From positions 62,001-126,000 of the forward strand of contig UWSI01000003.1 of assembly GCA_900541895.1 (NCBI GenBank): a stretch of 64,000 nucleotides of DNA. Reading direction: 5' to 3'. This document shows, piece by piece, positions 40,649-49,437 of this stretch. Numbering within the stretch: position 1 is the first letter of the stretch; each line of letters starts with the position of its first letter. The notes beneath the pieces are model-generated. The model made no database searches. It was not told the origin of the DNA and saw nothing but the letters and a program-made list of their open reading frames with translations. The stretch is from an uncultured Actinomyces sp. (GTDB lineage Bacteria > Actinomycetota > Actinomycetes > Actinomycetales > Actinomycetaceae). The translations under genes and the position numbers were made by a program.

Positions 40649-42301
40649 CTAGGAGTCAGCCCCGCACTGAAGATCGGCACTGGGAACGGCGTTACGCAGG
40701 AAGTAACCTTCGACAGCCGTTGCCACACACTTGCTTCCGTTCTTCGAGTACGCGGTGTGGTTCCAACCATCCCAAGTCACCAACACGCCCGACGACAGCT
40801 GCTTCGCAAGATTCTGAGACATCACGTAGGGGGTTGCAGGATCATGAGTCGTACCAACGACCATGATGGGGGCTGCACCCTCAGCCTTGATTGCGTGGCG
40901 CTTCGCATGCGTGGTCGGCCACCCTTCAAGTCCGGCGGAGGTGTAGCCGGCCAGATCACCAAAGATCATCAGCTCTTGCTTCAGTGCTGTCGCGTCCTTC
41001 TCCCACTGGGCTGCGTTACCAACAGGCTCATAGTCCAAGGAGTTAATAGCAACGATCGCATCCATCGAATTCGATGAGTAGCTTCCGTCCTTATTGCGTT
41101 CGCTCAGCAAATCCGCAACATAGAGCAGCGTCGAGCCGTCCTCTGAGTTCAGCGCTTGCTGCATTCCCTGCGTGAGAATTGAATACGTCTGCGTCGAGTA
41201 CAGCAGCCCAACGACAGCGCTCATTGCGAGGTCGTGAGTGAGCGGGCGATTCGGATCTGAGGTTTGGAGTGGCGAGTTGTACAGGCGGTCGAAGAAGTTC
41301 TTCATCTGCTTCATGCCGGCATCTACATCGCCCTTGAGCGGACAGTTATGTGCTGCCTGGCAATCCTCCACCCAGTGACGCAGGGAAGCCTCAAAGCCAC
41401 GCATCTGCATGGCGGAGAGCTCATCACCGCTCACCGAGGGATCAAGTGCTCCGTCAAGCACCATGTGACCGACGTTTCCGGGGAATTGTTCGGCGTAGGT
41501 GGCGCCCAGGAAAGTTCCGTAGGAGTAGCCCAGGTAGTTGAATTTCTCTTGCCCAAGCAGCGCGCGAACCATATCGAAGTCCTTCGACGCATTCACGGTA
41601 TCGATGTGCTTGAAGATGTCACCGCTGAGGTCTTGACATCCCTTGGCAAGGCCTCGAGAAGTATCTTCTGCGAGCTTGATCATTTCTGCGGGGCTTGCGT
41701 TCGGGTCGATCGGGTTTCGCGTTCCAGCTGCGTCGCCGTCACGCTCTTTATCAGTTCGGCAACGGACGGGGGTTGATGCTCCGACGCCTCGCGGATCCAG
41801 AGCAACAATGTCAAAAGCCGAGACAAGCCCACTGCCCAAAGAGGTGGTGACCTGTGAGGTAATTGAGGACACCGATGCTCCACCGGGGCCGCCAAGATTG
41901 TAAAAAAGCGCCTTACCTTCACTCTGGTCCCCGCGGTGGACCGCCAATGCAAGGGTGATTTGATTCCCGTCGAGGTTCTCCCAGTCCAGCGGTGCGGTCA
42001 GCGACGCACACTGGTACTTGTTGATATCGCGCGGTGCAGACACCCCGGTGCTTGTGATTTCCGAGACCTCGCACTGGCGCCAATTGAGCGGCTGAGAGTA
42101 AAACTGCTCTTTCGTGGGCTTGCCGGGAAGCGGGTCTGCCGCATGCGCAACAGTCACCTTGTTTTGGTTGTTCGAGGTGCCTGAGGCGGCGCTGGTGGCA
42201 GCCTGATCGATGGCATTCTTCGCGTAGTATGCGATGCCAAAGTTTGTGGCAAGCGCAAGTACGATCAACACGGAGACGATCAGGCGGGAGCGTGAATTCA
42301 T
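40649..42301 (-). CDS. Secreted tripeptidyl-aminopeptidase-like alpha/beta-hydrolase (SlpD/TAP family)
   Basis: A 550-aa protein with an N-terminal hydrophobic anchor (LIVSVLIVLALATNFGIAYY) and no lipobox, so membrane-anchored outside the cell or cleaved. The hydrolase domain follows: FYNLGGPGGAS (oxyanion loop), FDIVALDPRGVGASTPV, the nucleophile GYSYGTFLGATYAEQFP, and the C-terminal TAP-like part with VVGTTHDPATPY (acid) and WDGWNHTAYS (His). Paired cysteines (CRTDKE, CQDL, CQAAHNC) suggest disulfides. It removes N-terminal tripeptides or similar in characterised homologues. It follows holB by 20 bases on the same strand, an arrangement seen in other actinobacteria. Confidence 0.9.
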   Translation of the reverse strand: MNSRSRLIVSVLIVLALATNFGIAYYAKNAIDQAATSAASGTSNNQNKVTVAHAADPLPGKPTKEQFYSQPLNWRQCEVSEITSTGVSAPRDINKYQCASLTAPLDWENLDGNQITLALAVHRGDQSEGKALFYNLGGPGGASVSSITSQVTTSLGSGLVSAFDIVALDPRGVGASTPVRCRTDKERDGDAAGTRNPIDPNASPAEMIKLAEDTSRGLAKGCQDLSGDIFKHIDTVNASKDFDMVRALLGQEKFNYLGYSYGTFLGATYAEQFPGNVGHMVLDGALDPSVSGDELSAMQMRGFEASLRHWVEDCQAAHNCPLKGDVDAGMKQMKNFFDRLYNSPLQTSDPNRPLTHDLAMSAVVGLLYSTQTYSILTQGMQQALNSEDGSTLLYVADLLSERNKDGSYSSNSMDAIVAINSLDYEPVGNAAQWEKDATALKQELMIFGDLAGYTSAGLEGWPTTHAKRHAIKAEGAAPIMVVGTTHDPATPYVMSQNLAKQLSSGVLVTWDGWNHTAYSKNGSKCVATAVEGYFLRNAVPSADLQCGADS

Positions 42302-42321
42302 GCCTCTACCCTATTCGATGT

Positions 42322-43569
42322 CTAGACCTGCGGTCGAAGTGAGAGTGCCATCGACTCCAAAATCAGAGGGACTGACATGTTTGTTGTCAGCCGCTTTCGA
42401 GCTTCCTCAATCGCTTGGACTCTCTTCATGGTCTGCTGCGGGGTGGATTGAGAACAGAGCTGGTCGATGAGATCTAGGCAGTCATCATTGATCGGCTCTT
42501 GATCCGTTCCCAATTGTCGCAGAAGAACATCCCTATAGATTCCCAAAAGGTCGACGAGGGCTCGATCAAGAGAATCTTGAATGGCTCGCTTTGAGCGTCG
42601 CTTCTGGTCTTCTTCGAGTTCACGGATACGTGCACGCTGATGCGAGGCCGGGCTCTGGCCTTCTTCCATTCCCAATTGACGCATGAGTTCGGCCTTTTCG
42701 CAGGCGTTGCGTTCTTCAGATTGGGATTCTGCTTGAGTTTTCGCAATGGAGAGGAGGTCCTCTGCGGCAAAGACCGCTTCACCAACAGAACGCACCTGTG
42801 CCGGGGCGGTGATGATCTGTCGGCGACGCTGACGCATCTTGGGGTCTTTCGCGAGGGCTCGAGCCAATCCGATATGCGATTGAGCTGCGCGGGCTGCGGA
42901 TAGCGCATCCGCAGGATCAACACCATCACGACGAACAAGAAGGTCCGCAACAGCGTGCGGATCTGGAATTCGCAGTCCCAGATGCCGGCATCGCGAACGG
43001 ATGGTGGTGATCATGTCTTCTGCACTGGGAGCACAGAGCAGCCACACTGTGCGCTCTGGCGGTTCTTCAATTGCCTTGAGAAGAACATTCGCCGTGCGTT
43101 CCATCATACGGTCAGCATCTTCAATGACGATGACCCGCCAACGTCCCTGCGAGGGCGCGGTCTGTGCGCGCAAGACGATCTGGCGAACCTCATCGATACG
43201 AATTTGCGTAGATTCCGTGGTGAGGATCGAAACATCGCCATTCGTCCGAGCCATTGTGGTCCGGCATCCGGGACACTGTCCGCATCCGGGGAACTCTCCG
43301 GTGCACTGAAGGGCCGCTGCAAAAGCGATTGCCGCAACCGAACGCCCCGAACCGGGAGGCCCGGTGATGAGCCATGCATGGGTCATTGAGCGAGATGAGT
43401 CATCAGTGGGCTGAGTGAGCGACGAGGCATCTGCGCGCACGGAGCCGGAAGTTTCCGCAGCTGGATGCGCCTCTTGGGTATGGTCGACGATTGCTCGGGC
43501 GCCTTGAGCCGCCTGTTGCAATACCGCCAGGGCATGTTCCTGGCCGACCAATTCATCCCAAACGCTCAC
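42322..43569 (-). CDS. holB: DNA polymerase III delta-prime subunit
   Basis: A 415-aa clamp-loader subunit. The AAA+ core has a modified P-loop GPPGSGRSVAAIAFA (Arg for the Walker Lys, as expected for a subunit that does not hydrolyse ATP). The zinc motif is CGQCPGCRTT. IVIEDADRMMERTANVLLKAIEEPPERTVWLL and the arginine finger in TIRSRCRHL follow. A basic/acidic stretch at about 290-335 (EDQKRRSKR) is an actinobacterial insertion. The ATG overlaps the tmk stop (ATGA). The order topA-tmk-holB is standard for the phylum. Confidence 0.94.
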   Translation of the reverse strand: MSVWDELVGQEHALAVLQQAAQGARAIVDHTQEAHPAAETSGSVRADASSLTQPTDDSSRSMTHAWLITGPPGSGRSVAAIAFAAALQCTGEFPGCGQCPGCRTTMARTNGDVSILTTESTQIRIDEVRQIVLRAQTAPSQGRWRVIVIEDADRMMERTANVLLKAIEEPPERTVWLLCAPSAEDMITTIRSRCRHLGLRIPDPHAVADLLVRRDGVDPADALSAARAAQSHIGLARALAKDPKMRQRRRQIITAPAQVRSVGEAVFAAEDLLSIAKTQAESQSEERNACEKAELMRQLGMEEGQSPASHQRARIRELEEDQKRRSKRAIQDSLDRALVDLLGIYRDVLLRQLGTDQEPINDDCLDLIDQLCSQSTPQQTMKRVQAIEEARKRLTTNMSVPLILESMALSLRPQV

Positions 43570-44309
43570 AGAAGAATGCCATCCTCTTCCAGAAGAGCCC
43601 AGAGCGTTGCCTGAGACTCAACGGGCTTGGCATCTTCTACAGCTTCTTCGGGCAATCCCTGGAATGCCGCATCAACACGTTCTTCCAGAACTCCGCGAAT
43701 TTCACTGAAGACCTGATCTTCAGTTCCCACACCATCGATGACGACGATACGATCCGCTTCTGAGTCCGCAAGCGCCAAGTACTGGTGGCGAACGCGCTCA
43801 TGGAATTCCATAGATTCGCGTTCCATTCGGTCCGGTTCGCCGCCGCGACGCCTGGCGGCAACTTCCGGTGGAACATCAATCAGCAGAGTGAGATCGGGGA
43901 GCAAACTTTCCGTTGCCCACATAGACAGGCTGCGGATTTCATCCACACCCAAGCTGCGCGCAGCTCCCTGATAAGCCAAAGACGAGTCAATGTAGCGATC
44001 GACCAGAACAATTTCCCCTCGTTCAAGGGCCGGCCTGATCAGGGTCGCGACATGGTAGGCGCGATCAGCGGCATACAGAAGTGCTTCAGTGCGGGGATCA
44101 ACATCTTCCGGTCCGTTCTGAACCAATTGACGCAAAGTCGTCCCCAGCTCTGTTCCACCGGGTTCTCGGGTGACAACCACCTGTTGTCCGCGTTCTTCAA
44201 ACCACCGGCGAACCCGCTGAATTTGGGTACTTTTACCGGTCCCATCACCACCTTCAAAGGTGATGAAGAGTCCGCGCCCCGCCTGTGCACCACTACCCAT
44301 TGATCTCAT
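43566..44309 (-). CDS. tmk: Thymidylate kinase
   Basis: About 247 aa. It phosphorylates dTMP to dTDP. P-loop FEGGDGTGKSTQIQRV, then TREPGGTELG, the DRYIDSSLAYQGAAR motif (DR(Y/F) signature), and LLIDVPPEVAARRRGGEPDRMERES, whose LID arginines mark a type II enzyme. The C-terminal 50 residues, acidic and ending in LWALLEEDGILL, exceed the usual length and are of unknown use. Start ATG 44309 or 44300; the frame stays open to 44348. It is downstream of topA and overlaps holB by four bases. Confidence 0.95.
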   Translation of the reverse strand: MRSMGSGAQAGRGLFITFEGGDGTGKSTQIQRVRRWFEERGQQVVVTREPGGTELGTTLRQLVQNGPEDVDPRTEALLYAADRAYHVATLIRPALERGEIVLVDRYIDSSLAYQGAARSLGVDEIRSLSMWATESLLPDLTLLIDVPPEVAARRRGGEPDRMERESMEFHERVRHQYLALADSEADRIVVIDGVGTEDQVFSEIRGVLEERVDAAFQGLPEEAVEDAKPVESQATLWALLEEDGILL

Positions 44310-44384
44310 GTCTCTATCTTGACAGTGCCCACCCGCATTTGCGTCCATTTTGGCAGCGGGTGGGCGAAAGAAAATTCCTTCTCA

Positions 44385-47108
44385 TTACTTCTTTGTCGAA
44401 GTCTTCTTGGTTGTGCGTCGAGTTGTTGTCTTCTTCGCGGTGGTCTTACGGGTGCGCTTGGGAGCCGGACCCTTCGCGCGCTTATCGGCCAGAAGTTCGT
44501 AGGCGCGTTCAGCGGTCAAATCCTCGACGGTTTCCGCGCGAGGAACGGTCACATTGGTTTCACCATCGGTGATGTAGGGACCGAAACGGCCATCCTTAAC
44601 GGTGACCTTCTTACCCGACACCGGGTCCTCACCAAACTCACGCAGCGGGGGCTTTGCTGCCCCGCGGCCTCGTTGCTTGGGCTGAGAGTAAATCTCAAGC
44701 GCCTCATCCAAGGTGATCGTCAAAAGCTGATCCTCGCTGGGAAGGGTGCGCGAATCGCTCCCCTTCTTCAGGTACGGGCCGTAACGACCGTTTTGCGCGG
44801 TGATGACCTCACCGTCAGAGGGATCAACACCGACCTCGCGCGGAAGCGAGAGCAGCGCAAGCGCGTCCTCCAGCGTGATGGTCGCAAGATCCATCGACTT
44901 GAACAACGAGGCCGTGCGCGGTTTTGCCGCAGCCTTCTTTCGCGTCTTCTTCGCGGGCTTCCCATCTTCAGAAGCTTCCGCTTCCTCGGCTTCTTCGGGC
45001 AGAATTTCCGTCACGTAGGGACCGTAGCGGCCATTCTTTGCAACCAGCATGTGTCCGCTTGCGGGATCAATTCCCAGTTCGCGTCCATCATCTGCAGCAA
45101 GCGCGAAGAGTTCCGTGATCTTTTCTTCGGTGAGTTCATCAGGTGCGACCTCGGGCGGCACATTTGCGCGCGTCCCATCGACCTTCTCCATGTAGGGTCC
45201 GTAACGGCCCACTCGCAAGGTGACACCATTTCCCATGTCAATGGAGTTCACTGCGCGAGCATCAATATCGTCTCCCAGGGATTCGACCTGGAACTTCAGT
45301 CCGTCAGCATCGCCCTTTCCGTCTGCACCAAAGTAGAAAGTGCTCAAGAACTCGTGGCGATCTTCGCTTCCCGCAGCAATCTGGTCCAGATCGTTTTCCA
45401 TCGATGCTGTGAAGTCGTAATCAACCAAGTTCGACAGATTCTCTTCCATCAGTCGTGTGACCGAGAAGGCCAGCCAAGTCGGGACCAAGTACTGGCCCCG
45501 GTGGGTGACGTAGCCGCGATCGCCAATGGTTTGAATCGTTGCCGCATAGGTTGAGGGGCGACCAATTCCAAGCTCTTCCATGGTCTTCACCAAAGTCGCT
45601 TCGGTGTAACGTCCCGGGGGCTGAGTCTGGTGTCCCTGCGCCTGCGCCTCTTCAAGCAGCGCAACTTCCCCTTCGCTCACCTGCGGAAGGGTCTTCTCAG
45701 CATCGGTCGTTTCCGCGTCGTAGCGTCCCTTGTCCTGACCTTCTTGGTAGGCCAACCTAAAGCCGGGGGAAGTAATAACAGTTCCCGAGGCACTGGACAG
45801 CACTGCATGAGGCTGACCTTCGACCTCGACATCGGTACGCACGCGGATGGTTGCGGTAAAGCCAAGGGCATCTGCCATCTGCGAAGCGACAGTTCGCTTC
45901 CAGATCAAGTCATACAGTGCAAGCTGCTGACGATTCAAAACCGAGGCAACTTGCGCGGGAGCGCGGAAGTGATCCCCGGCGGGGCGAATGGCCTCGTGAG
46001 CTTCTTGCGCACCCTTAGAGGTGGTGCCGTAGATGCGCGGCTTCTCAGCCACGGCCTCGGCCCCATAAAGTTCCTTAGCCTGCTGGCGAGCAGCCTTAAT
46101 AGCCTGCGAAGACAGGGCCGTAGAGTCGGTACGCATGTAGGTGATGAAGCCCGACTCGTACAGGGACTGAGCGGTACGCATCGTCGAGGACGCATTCCAG
46201 TGGAGCTTGCGGGAAGCTTCCTGCTGAAGCGTCGACGTCGTGAAGGGCGCTGCCGGGCGGCGGCGGTAGGGCTTCTGCTGGACAGAATCGATAGCGGAAT
46301 CACGCGCGGCCTCGAGCGCTGCGGCAAAGAGCGGCGCGGAACGGGTGTCCAAATGGAAGGCCTCGTTCTTCTTGGCCTTCGCGGAAAGCCGACCGTTTTC
46401 ATCAAAGTCAGAACCGGTTGCAACGGGGGAACCGTCAATATGCGAAACTTTTGCGCCAAAAGACTGACCCGACGCAGCAAACTGGGTATCGATCGACCAG
46501 TACTCAGCACTCACATGCGCCATACGGTCGCGCTCGCGATCCACAACCAAGCGCGTTGCAACCGACTGAACGCGGCCCGCGGACAGGGAAGGGCGAATCT
46601 TGCGCCAGAGCAGCGGCGAGACCTCGTAGCCGTAGAGGCGGTCAAGGATTCGGCGAGTTTCTTGGGCGTCGACAAGGTCCGTGTCGAGTTCGCGGGTATT
46701 TTCCAGAGCGCGTTGGATTGCTTCCTTCGTGATTTCGTGGAAGACCATGCGACGCACGGGAACCTTGGGCTTAAGGACTTGGAGAAGGTGCCAAGCGATA
46801 GCCTCACCTTCGCGATCCTCATCAGTTGCCAGGAAGAGTTCGTCGGACTCTTTCAGCAGCTTCTTGAGCTCGGTGACCTTTTTCTTCTTGTCGGGATTGA
46901 CAACGTAGTAGGGAGTGAAACCATTCTCAACGTCGACGGCGAAGCGCCCGTAGGGGCCCTTCTTCATATCGGCAGGAAGCTCAGAGGGCTGCGGAAGGTC
47001 GCGAATGTGACCGATCGAGGCGGTCACGTGGTAGTCGGGTCCCAAGTATCCTTCGATCGTCGCCGCCTTGGCGGGAGACTCCACGATCACCAGCTTGGTC
47101 GCTGCCAT
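44385..47108 (-). CDS. topA: DNA topoisomerase I
   Basis: A 907-aa type IA topoisomerase relaxing negative supercoils. The Toprim domain holds LVIVESPAKAATIEGYLG (Glu10) and FLATDEDREGEAIAWHL (around 95-100). The catalytic Tyr324 lies in ESGFITYMRTDS. The C-terminal part has four related zinc-free repeats, each with an RYGPYV/RFGPYI motif. A Lys/Arg/Thr-rich tail (KRTRKTTAKKTTTRRTTKK) follows, the actinobacterial feature that enables processive action. AAGGGAC precedes ATG 47108. The antisense strand is open for 521 and 411 codons here, but without protein character. Confidence 0.97.
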   Translation of the reverse strand: MAATKLVIVESPAKAATIEGYLGPDYHVTASIGHIRDLPQPSELPADMKKGPYGRFAVDVENGFTPYYVVNPDKKKKVTELKKLLKESDELFLATDEDREGEAIAWHLLQVLKPKVPVRRMVFHEITKEAIQRALENTRELDTDLVDAQETRRILDRLYGYEVSPLLWRKIRPSLSAGRVQSVATRLVVDRERDRMAHVSAEYWSIDTQFAASGQSFGAKVSHIDGSPVATGSDFDENGRLSAKAKKNEAFHLDTRSAPLFAAALEAARDSAIDSVQQKPYRRRPAAPFTTSTLQQEASRKLHWNASSTMRTAQSLYESGFITYMRTDSTALSSQAIKAARQQAKELYGAEAVAEKPRIYGTTSKGAQEAHEAIRPAGDHFRAPAQVASVLNRQQLALYDLIWKRTVASQMADALGFTATIRVRTDVEVEGQPHAVLSSASGTVITSPGFRLAYQEGQDKGRYDAETTDAEKTLPQVSEGEVALLEEAQAQGHQTQPPGRYTEATLVKTMEELGIGRPSTYAATIQTIGDRGYVTHRGQYLVPTWLAFSVTRLMEENLSNLVDYDFTASMENDLDQIAAGSEDRHEFLSTFYFGADGKGDADGLKFQVESLGDDIDARAVNSIDMGNGVTLRVGRYGPYMEKVDGTRANVPPEVAPDELTEEKITELFALAADDGRELGIDPASGHMLVAKNGRYGPYVTEILPEEAEEAEASEDGKPAKKTRKKAAAKPRTASLFKSMDLATITLEDALALLSLPREVGVDPSDGEVITAQNGRYGPYLKKGSDSRTLPSEDQLLTITLDEALEIYSQPKQRGRGAAKPPLREFGEDPVSGKKVTVKDGRFGPYITDGETNVTVPRAETVEDLTAERAYELLADKRAKGPAPKRTRKTTAKKTTTRRTTKKTSTKK

Positions 47109-47345
47109 TGTTTGTCCCTTCCGTTGCTACCTCGTATTTGTAGCACTCTTTGCTGGTCCTCCGATGGCGAGCGCCGACGGAGTACCACTGGGTAGGACCT
47201 TACCGCGTTACGGGGCTTTCCGGGAACCGATGTGCTTTCCCGCGCGTCTTCTGTGGATAATTCCCGAGGCCTAGATGGCGTCTTGCGGACGGGCGCGCAC
47301 CATATCCATCGGCAGCAAGCCAAGTAGAGACATACCATAAGAATC

Positions 47346-47363
47346 CGTACAATATTCTGTACA
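47346..47363 (+). promoter_or_regulatory. YefM-type operator
   Basis: CGTACA (47346-47351) and TGTACA (47358-47363) are spaced 12 bp apart, just before the antitoxin gene. TGTACA is the hexamer core of the palindromes bound by E. coli YefM-YoeB, so autorepression of the same kind is likely. Confidence 0.6.
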
Positions 47364-47387
47364 TACATGAAGAAGGGGGGAGCACCC

Positions 47388-47651
47388 ATGAAGACCATGA
47401 CCTACAGCGAGTCGCGCGCACGCTACGCCGAGGTCCTCGATCAGGTCGTCAACGACCGCGAGGAAATCATCATCACCCGCCAGGGCCACGAAAGCGCCGT
47501 CATCATGGCGCTCGACGAGTACGAATCTCTCATGGAAACCGTCTACCTCATGCAGTCCCCTGCAAATGCCCGTCACCTGCGCGAATCGATCGCGCGTCAC
47601 CGCGCTGGTGAGGGTGTCGTCCACGACCTCGTTGAGCTCGACGAGGACTGA
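47388..47651 (+). CDS. yefM: Antitoxin, YefM/Phd family
   Basis: An 87-aa antitoxin. The N-terminal DNA-binding and dimer part reads MKTMTYSESRARYAEVLDQVVNDREEIIITRQGHESAVIMALDEYESLMETVYL, the Phd/YefM pattern. The C-terminal acidic segment (RESIARHRAGEGVVHDLVELDED) wraps the toxin. ATG 47388 is preceded by a run of G (GGGGGGAGC); an upstream ATG at 47367 lies within the ribosome-site region. It is followed after three bases by the YoeB toxin gene. Codon use (GTC, CTC, ATC, CGC) is GC-richer than that of neighbours, as expected for a mobile toxin-antitoxin pair. Confidence 0.93.
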   Translation: MKTMTYSESRARYAEVLDQVVNDREEIIITRQGHESAVIMALDEYESLMETVYLMQSPANARHLRESIARHRAGEGVVHDLVELDED

Positions 47652-47654
47652 CCC

Positions 47655-47921
47655 ATGCACATCACATGGGACGAGGAAGCCTGGAACGACTATGTCTGGT
47701 GGCAGTTCGAGGATCGCAAAACCCTCAAACGTATCAACGCACTCATCAAGGACATCCAGCGCAACGGGAACGAGGGCATTGGCAAACCTGAACCCCTCCG
47801 TTACGAGTTCTCGGGGTACTGGTCACGTCGAATCGACTCACGTCACCGCCTGATCTACCAGATTAGCGACGACGGTAAAACCCTCTGGATCATCTCCTGC
47901 CGCTACCATTACGGCCAGTAG
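47655..47921 (+). CDS. yoeB: mRNA-interferase toxin YoeB
   Basis: An 88-aa RelE-superfamily ribosome-dependent endoribonuclease. The WDEEAWNDYVWWQFEDRKTLKRINALIKDI start, GIGKPEPLRYEFSGYWSRRIDSRHRLIYQI and the terminal SCRYHYGQ match YoeB closely, including the catalytic Glu, Arg and the terminal His-Tyr pair. The gene appears intact. Its start lies three bases after the antitoxin stop, so the two are coupled. It converges on the cardiolipin-synthase gene with 11 bases between stops and no clear terminator. Confidence 0.95.
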   Translation: MHITWDEEAWNDYVWWQFEDRKTLKRINALIKDIQRNGNEGIGKPEPLRYEFSGYWSRRIDSRHRLIYQISDDGKTLWIISCRYHYGQ

Positions 47922-47932
47922 CTCCCGCGGTT

Positions 47933-49432
47933 TTAGAGCAGTGCACTGCCCAGGCGGCAGATGTTATCGATGTAGTGCTTGTACCAGGGAAGCGCGTTCC
48001 ATTCCTCAAGGCTGAGCAGTCGCGAAGATGCTTCGATTCGCCTGTTATTCCCCTCCAGAAGTTGGACAAGATAAGGATCCTGAGCCAAAAGCATGGCTTC
48101 GTAGTTCAAGCCAAAGGATCGGTAATCCATATTCGATGAGCCGATTGCGGCAAGCTCCCCATCAACCACGACGTATTTCGAGTGGAGCATATGGGGCGGC
48201 GCATACAGGTGGATATTAACTCCGGATACTAAAAGAGACTCGTAGTATGCACGCTGAGCATGTCCTACCAAGAATTGGTCGAATTGCTCTGAAACGTAGA
48301 GGTCTACGCGAACTCCTGACATTGCTGCACCGGTGAGTGCGGCAAGCAAGGGTTCGTCCGGGATGAAGTACGGGCTGGCAATAGAGACATGATGCCGAGC
48401 CTGTGACACCATCGAGATGAACATCCGCAGATTCGGTTCTGAGGGATACGAAGGCCCGGATGGAATGATCTGCATCGGTTGCCCCATGGCGTTTTCAGGT
48501 GCTTCGCCATCCTCGGAAAGATTAAGTTCTTCAAGCGAAAGCTCCTGTTTGGTGGCGTAGTACCAATCTGAAGCGAAAACAGCTTGAACCTGGCGGACCA
48601 CTGCACCGCTTACTTCAACGGAAGTATCGTGATATTCAATTCCCGCCTTTTGGTAGGCAGGAGTGTCATAGTCTGAGGCCACCAAATTATGTGAACCGAT
48701 GAAGGCTTTCTGGCCATCAATGATGAGCAGCTTGCGGTGGTTACGCAGGTCAGGACGTCGAATGTGACCTTTAAAGATGCTCATGGGCAGCATCAAGTGC
48801 CATTCGATCCCAGACTCGTCGAGCATTCGGCTGAAACCACGCCATCCGGGAATAGTGCGAAGCCCGTGATGATCTATCAGCAATCGAACTTTGACCCCGC
48901 GAGTACGGGCACGAACCAAGGCTTTGTAGAGCGGATCAGTGGAATGATCCCACGAGGTCTGGAAGTACAGGACATTCACGTGATGGGTCGCTTGATCGAC
49001 CTCGCGTGCCATCGCTTCAAAAGCTTGGTCAGTATCGCCGAGAAGCTGCAGAACACGCCCATGGCTGGGCGGGAAAGAGGTTTGTTTGTAGTTAAGCCGC
49101 ATCAGTGAGGCTGTGCGCTCATCCATTCCGTCATTAACGAGGCCACTTTCGCTTCCACTATCACCGCGCAAGATTCCCTTGACCAGTTGGTGCGCCGCCT
49201 GATCCGATCGTAGGGCTTTGCCCATGGCCCACCATGAACCGAAAAATAAGTACAGCGGGACGCCAACAACTGGCCATAAAAAGATCAGTAACAGCCATGC
49301 CGTCGAGGTTGATGCCCTGCGCTTTTTAGGGACAACACCCAAGGCAATCAATCGAATCGCTAGGTCAATAGCCCCGACAAGGAGCCACAGCCACAGGGGT
49401 GGCTGATGGGTTAGAGGCGCGGGGAGAGGCAT
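47933..49432 (-). CDS. cls: Cardiolipin synthase (PLD family)
   Basis: A 499-aa phospholipase-D-superfamily enzyme. Two N-terminal helices (LWLWLLVGAIDLAIRLIALGVV, STAWLLLIFLWPVVGVPLYLFFG) are the PLDc_N anchor. The two HKD motifs are LRNHRKLLIIDGQKAFIGSHNL and MLHSKYVVVDGELAAIGSSNMD. It condenses phosphatidylglycerol molecules to cardiolipin. It starts five bases after the stop of an upstream methyltransferase gene, so both are likely cotranscribed. Length and order of motifs are normal for the family. Confidence 0.93.
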   Translation of the reverse strand: MPLPAPLTHQPPLWLWLLVGAIDLAIRLIALGVVPKKRRASTSTAWLLLIFLWPVVGVPLYLFFGSWWAMGKALRSDQAAHQLVKGILRGDSGSESGLVNDGMDERTASLMRLNYKQTSFPPSHGRVLQLLGDTDQAFEAMAREVDQATHHVNVLYFQTSWDHSTDPLYKALVRARTRGVKVRLLIDHHGLRTIPGWRGFSRMLDESGIEWHLMLPMSIFKGHIRRPDLRNHRKLLIIDGQKAFIGSHNLVASDYDTPAYQKAGIEYHDTSVEVSGAVVRQVQAVFASDWYYATKQELSLEELNLSEDGEAPENAMGQPMQIIPSGPSYPSEPNLRMFISMVSQARHHVSIASPYFIPDEPLLAALTGAAMSGVRVDLYVSEQFDQFLVGHAQRAYYESLLVSGVNIHLYAPPHMLHSKYVVVDGELAAIGSSNMDYRSFGLNYEAMLLAQDPYLVQLLEGNNRRIEASSRLLSLEEWNALPWYKHYIDNICRLGSALL

Positions 49433-49437
49433 CGCAG

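Noticed and set aside
45630..47195. Open frame of 521 codons opposite topA (and 411 codons at 44319-45554)
   Set aside because: They are antisense to an unambiguous topoisomerase, have no ribosome site or recognisable motif, and arise from the codon style of the real gene.
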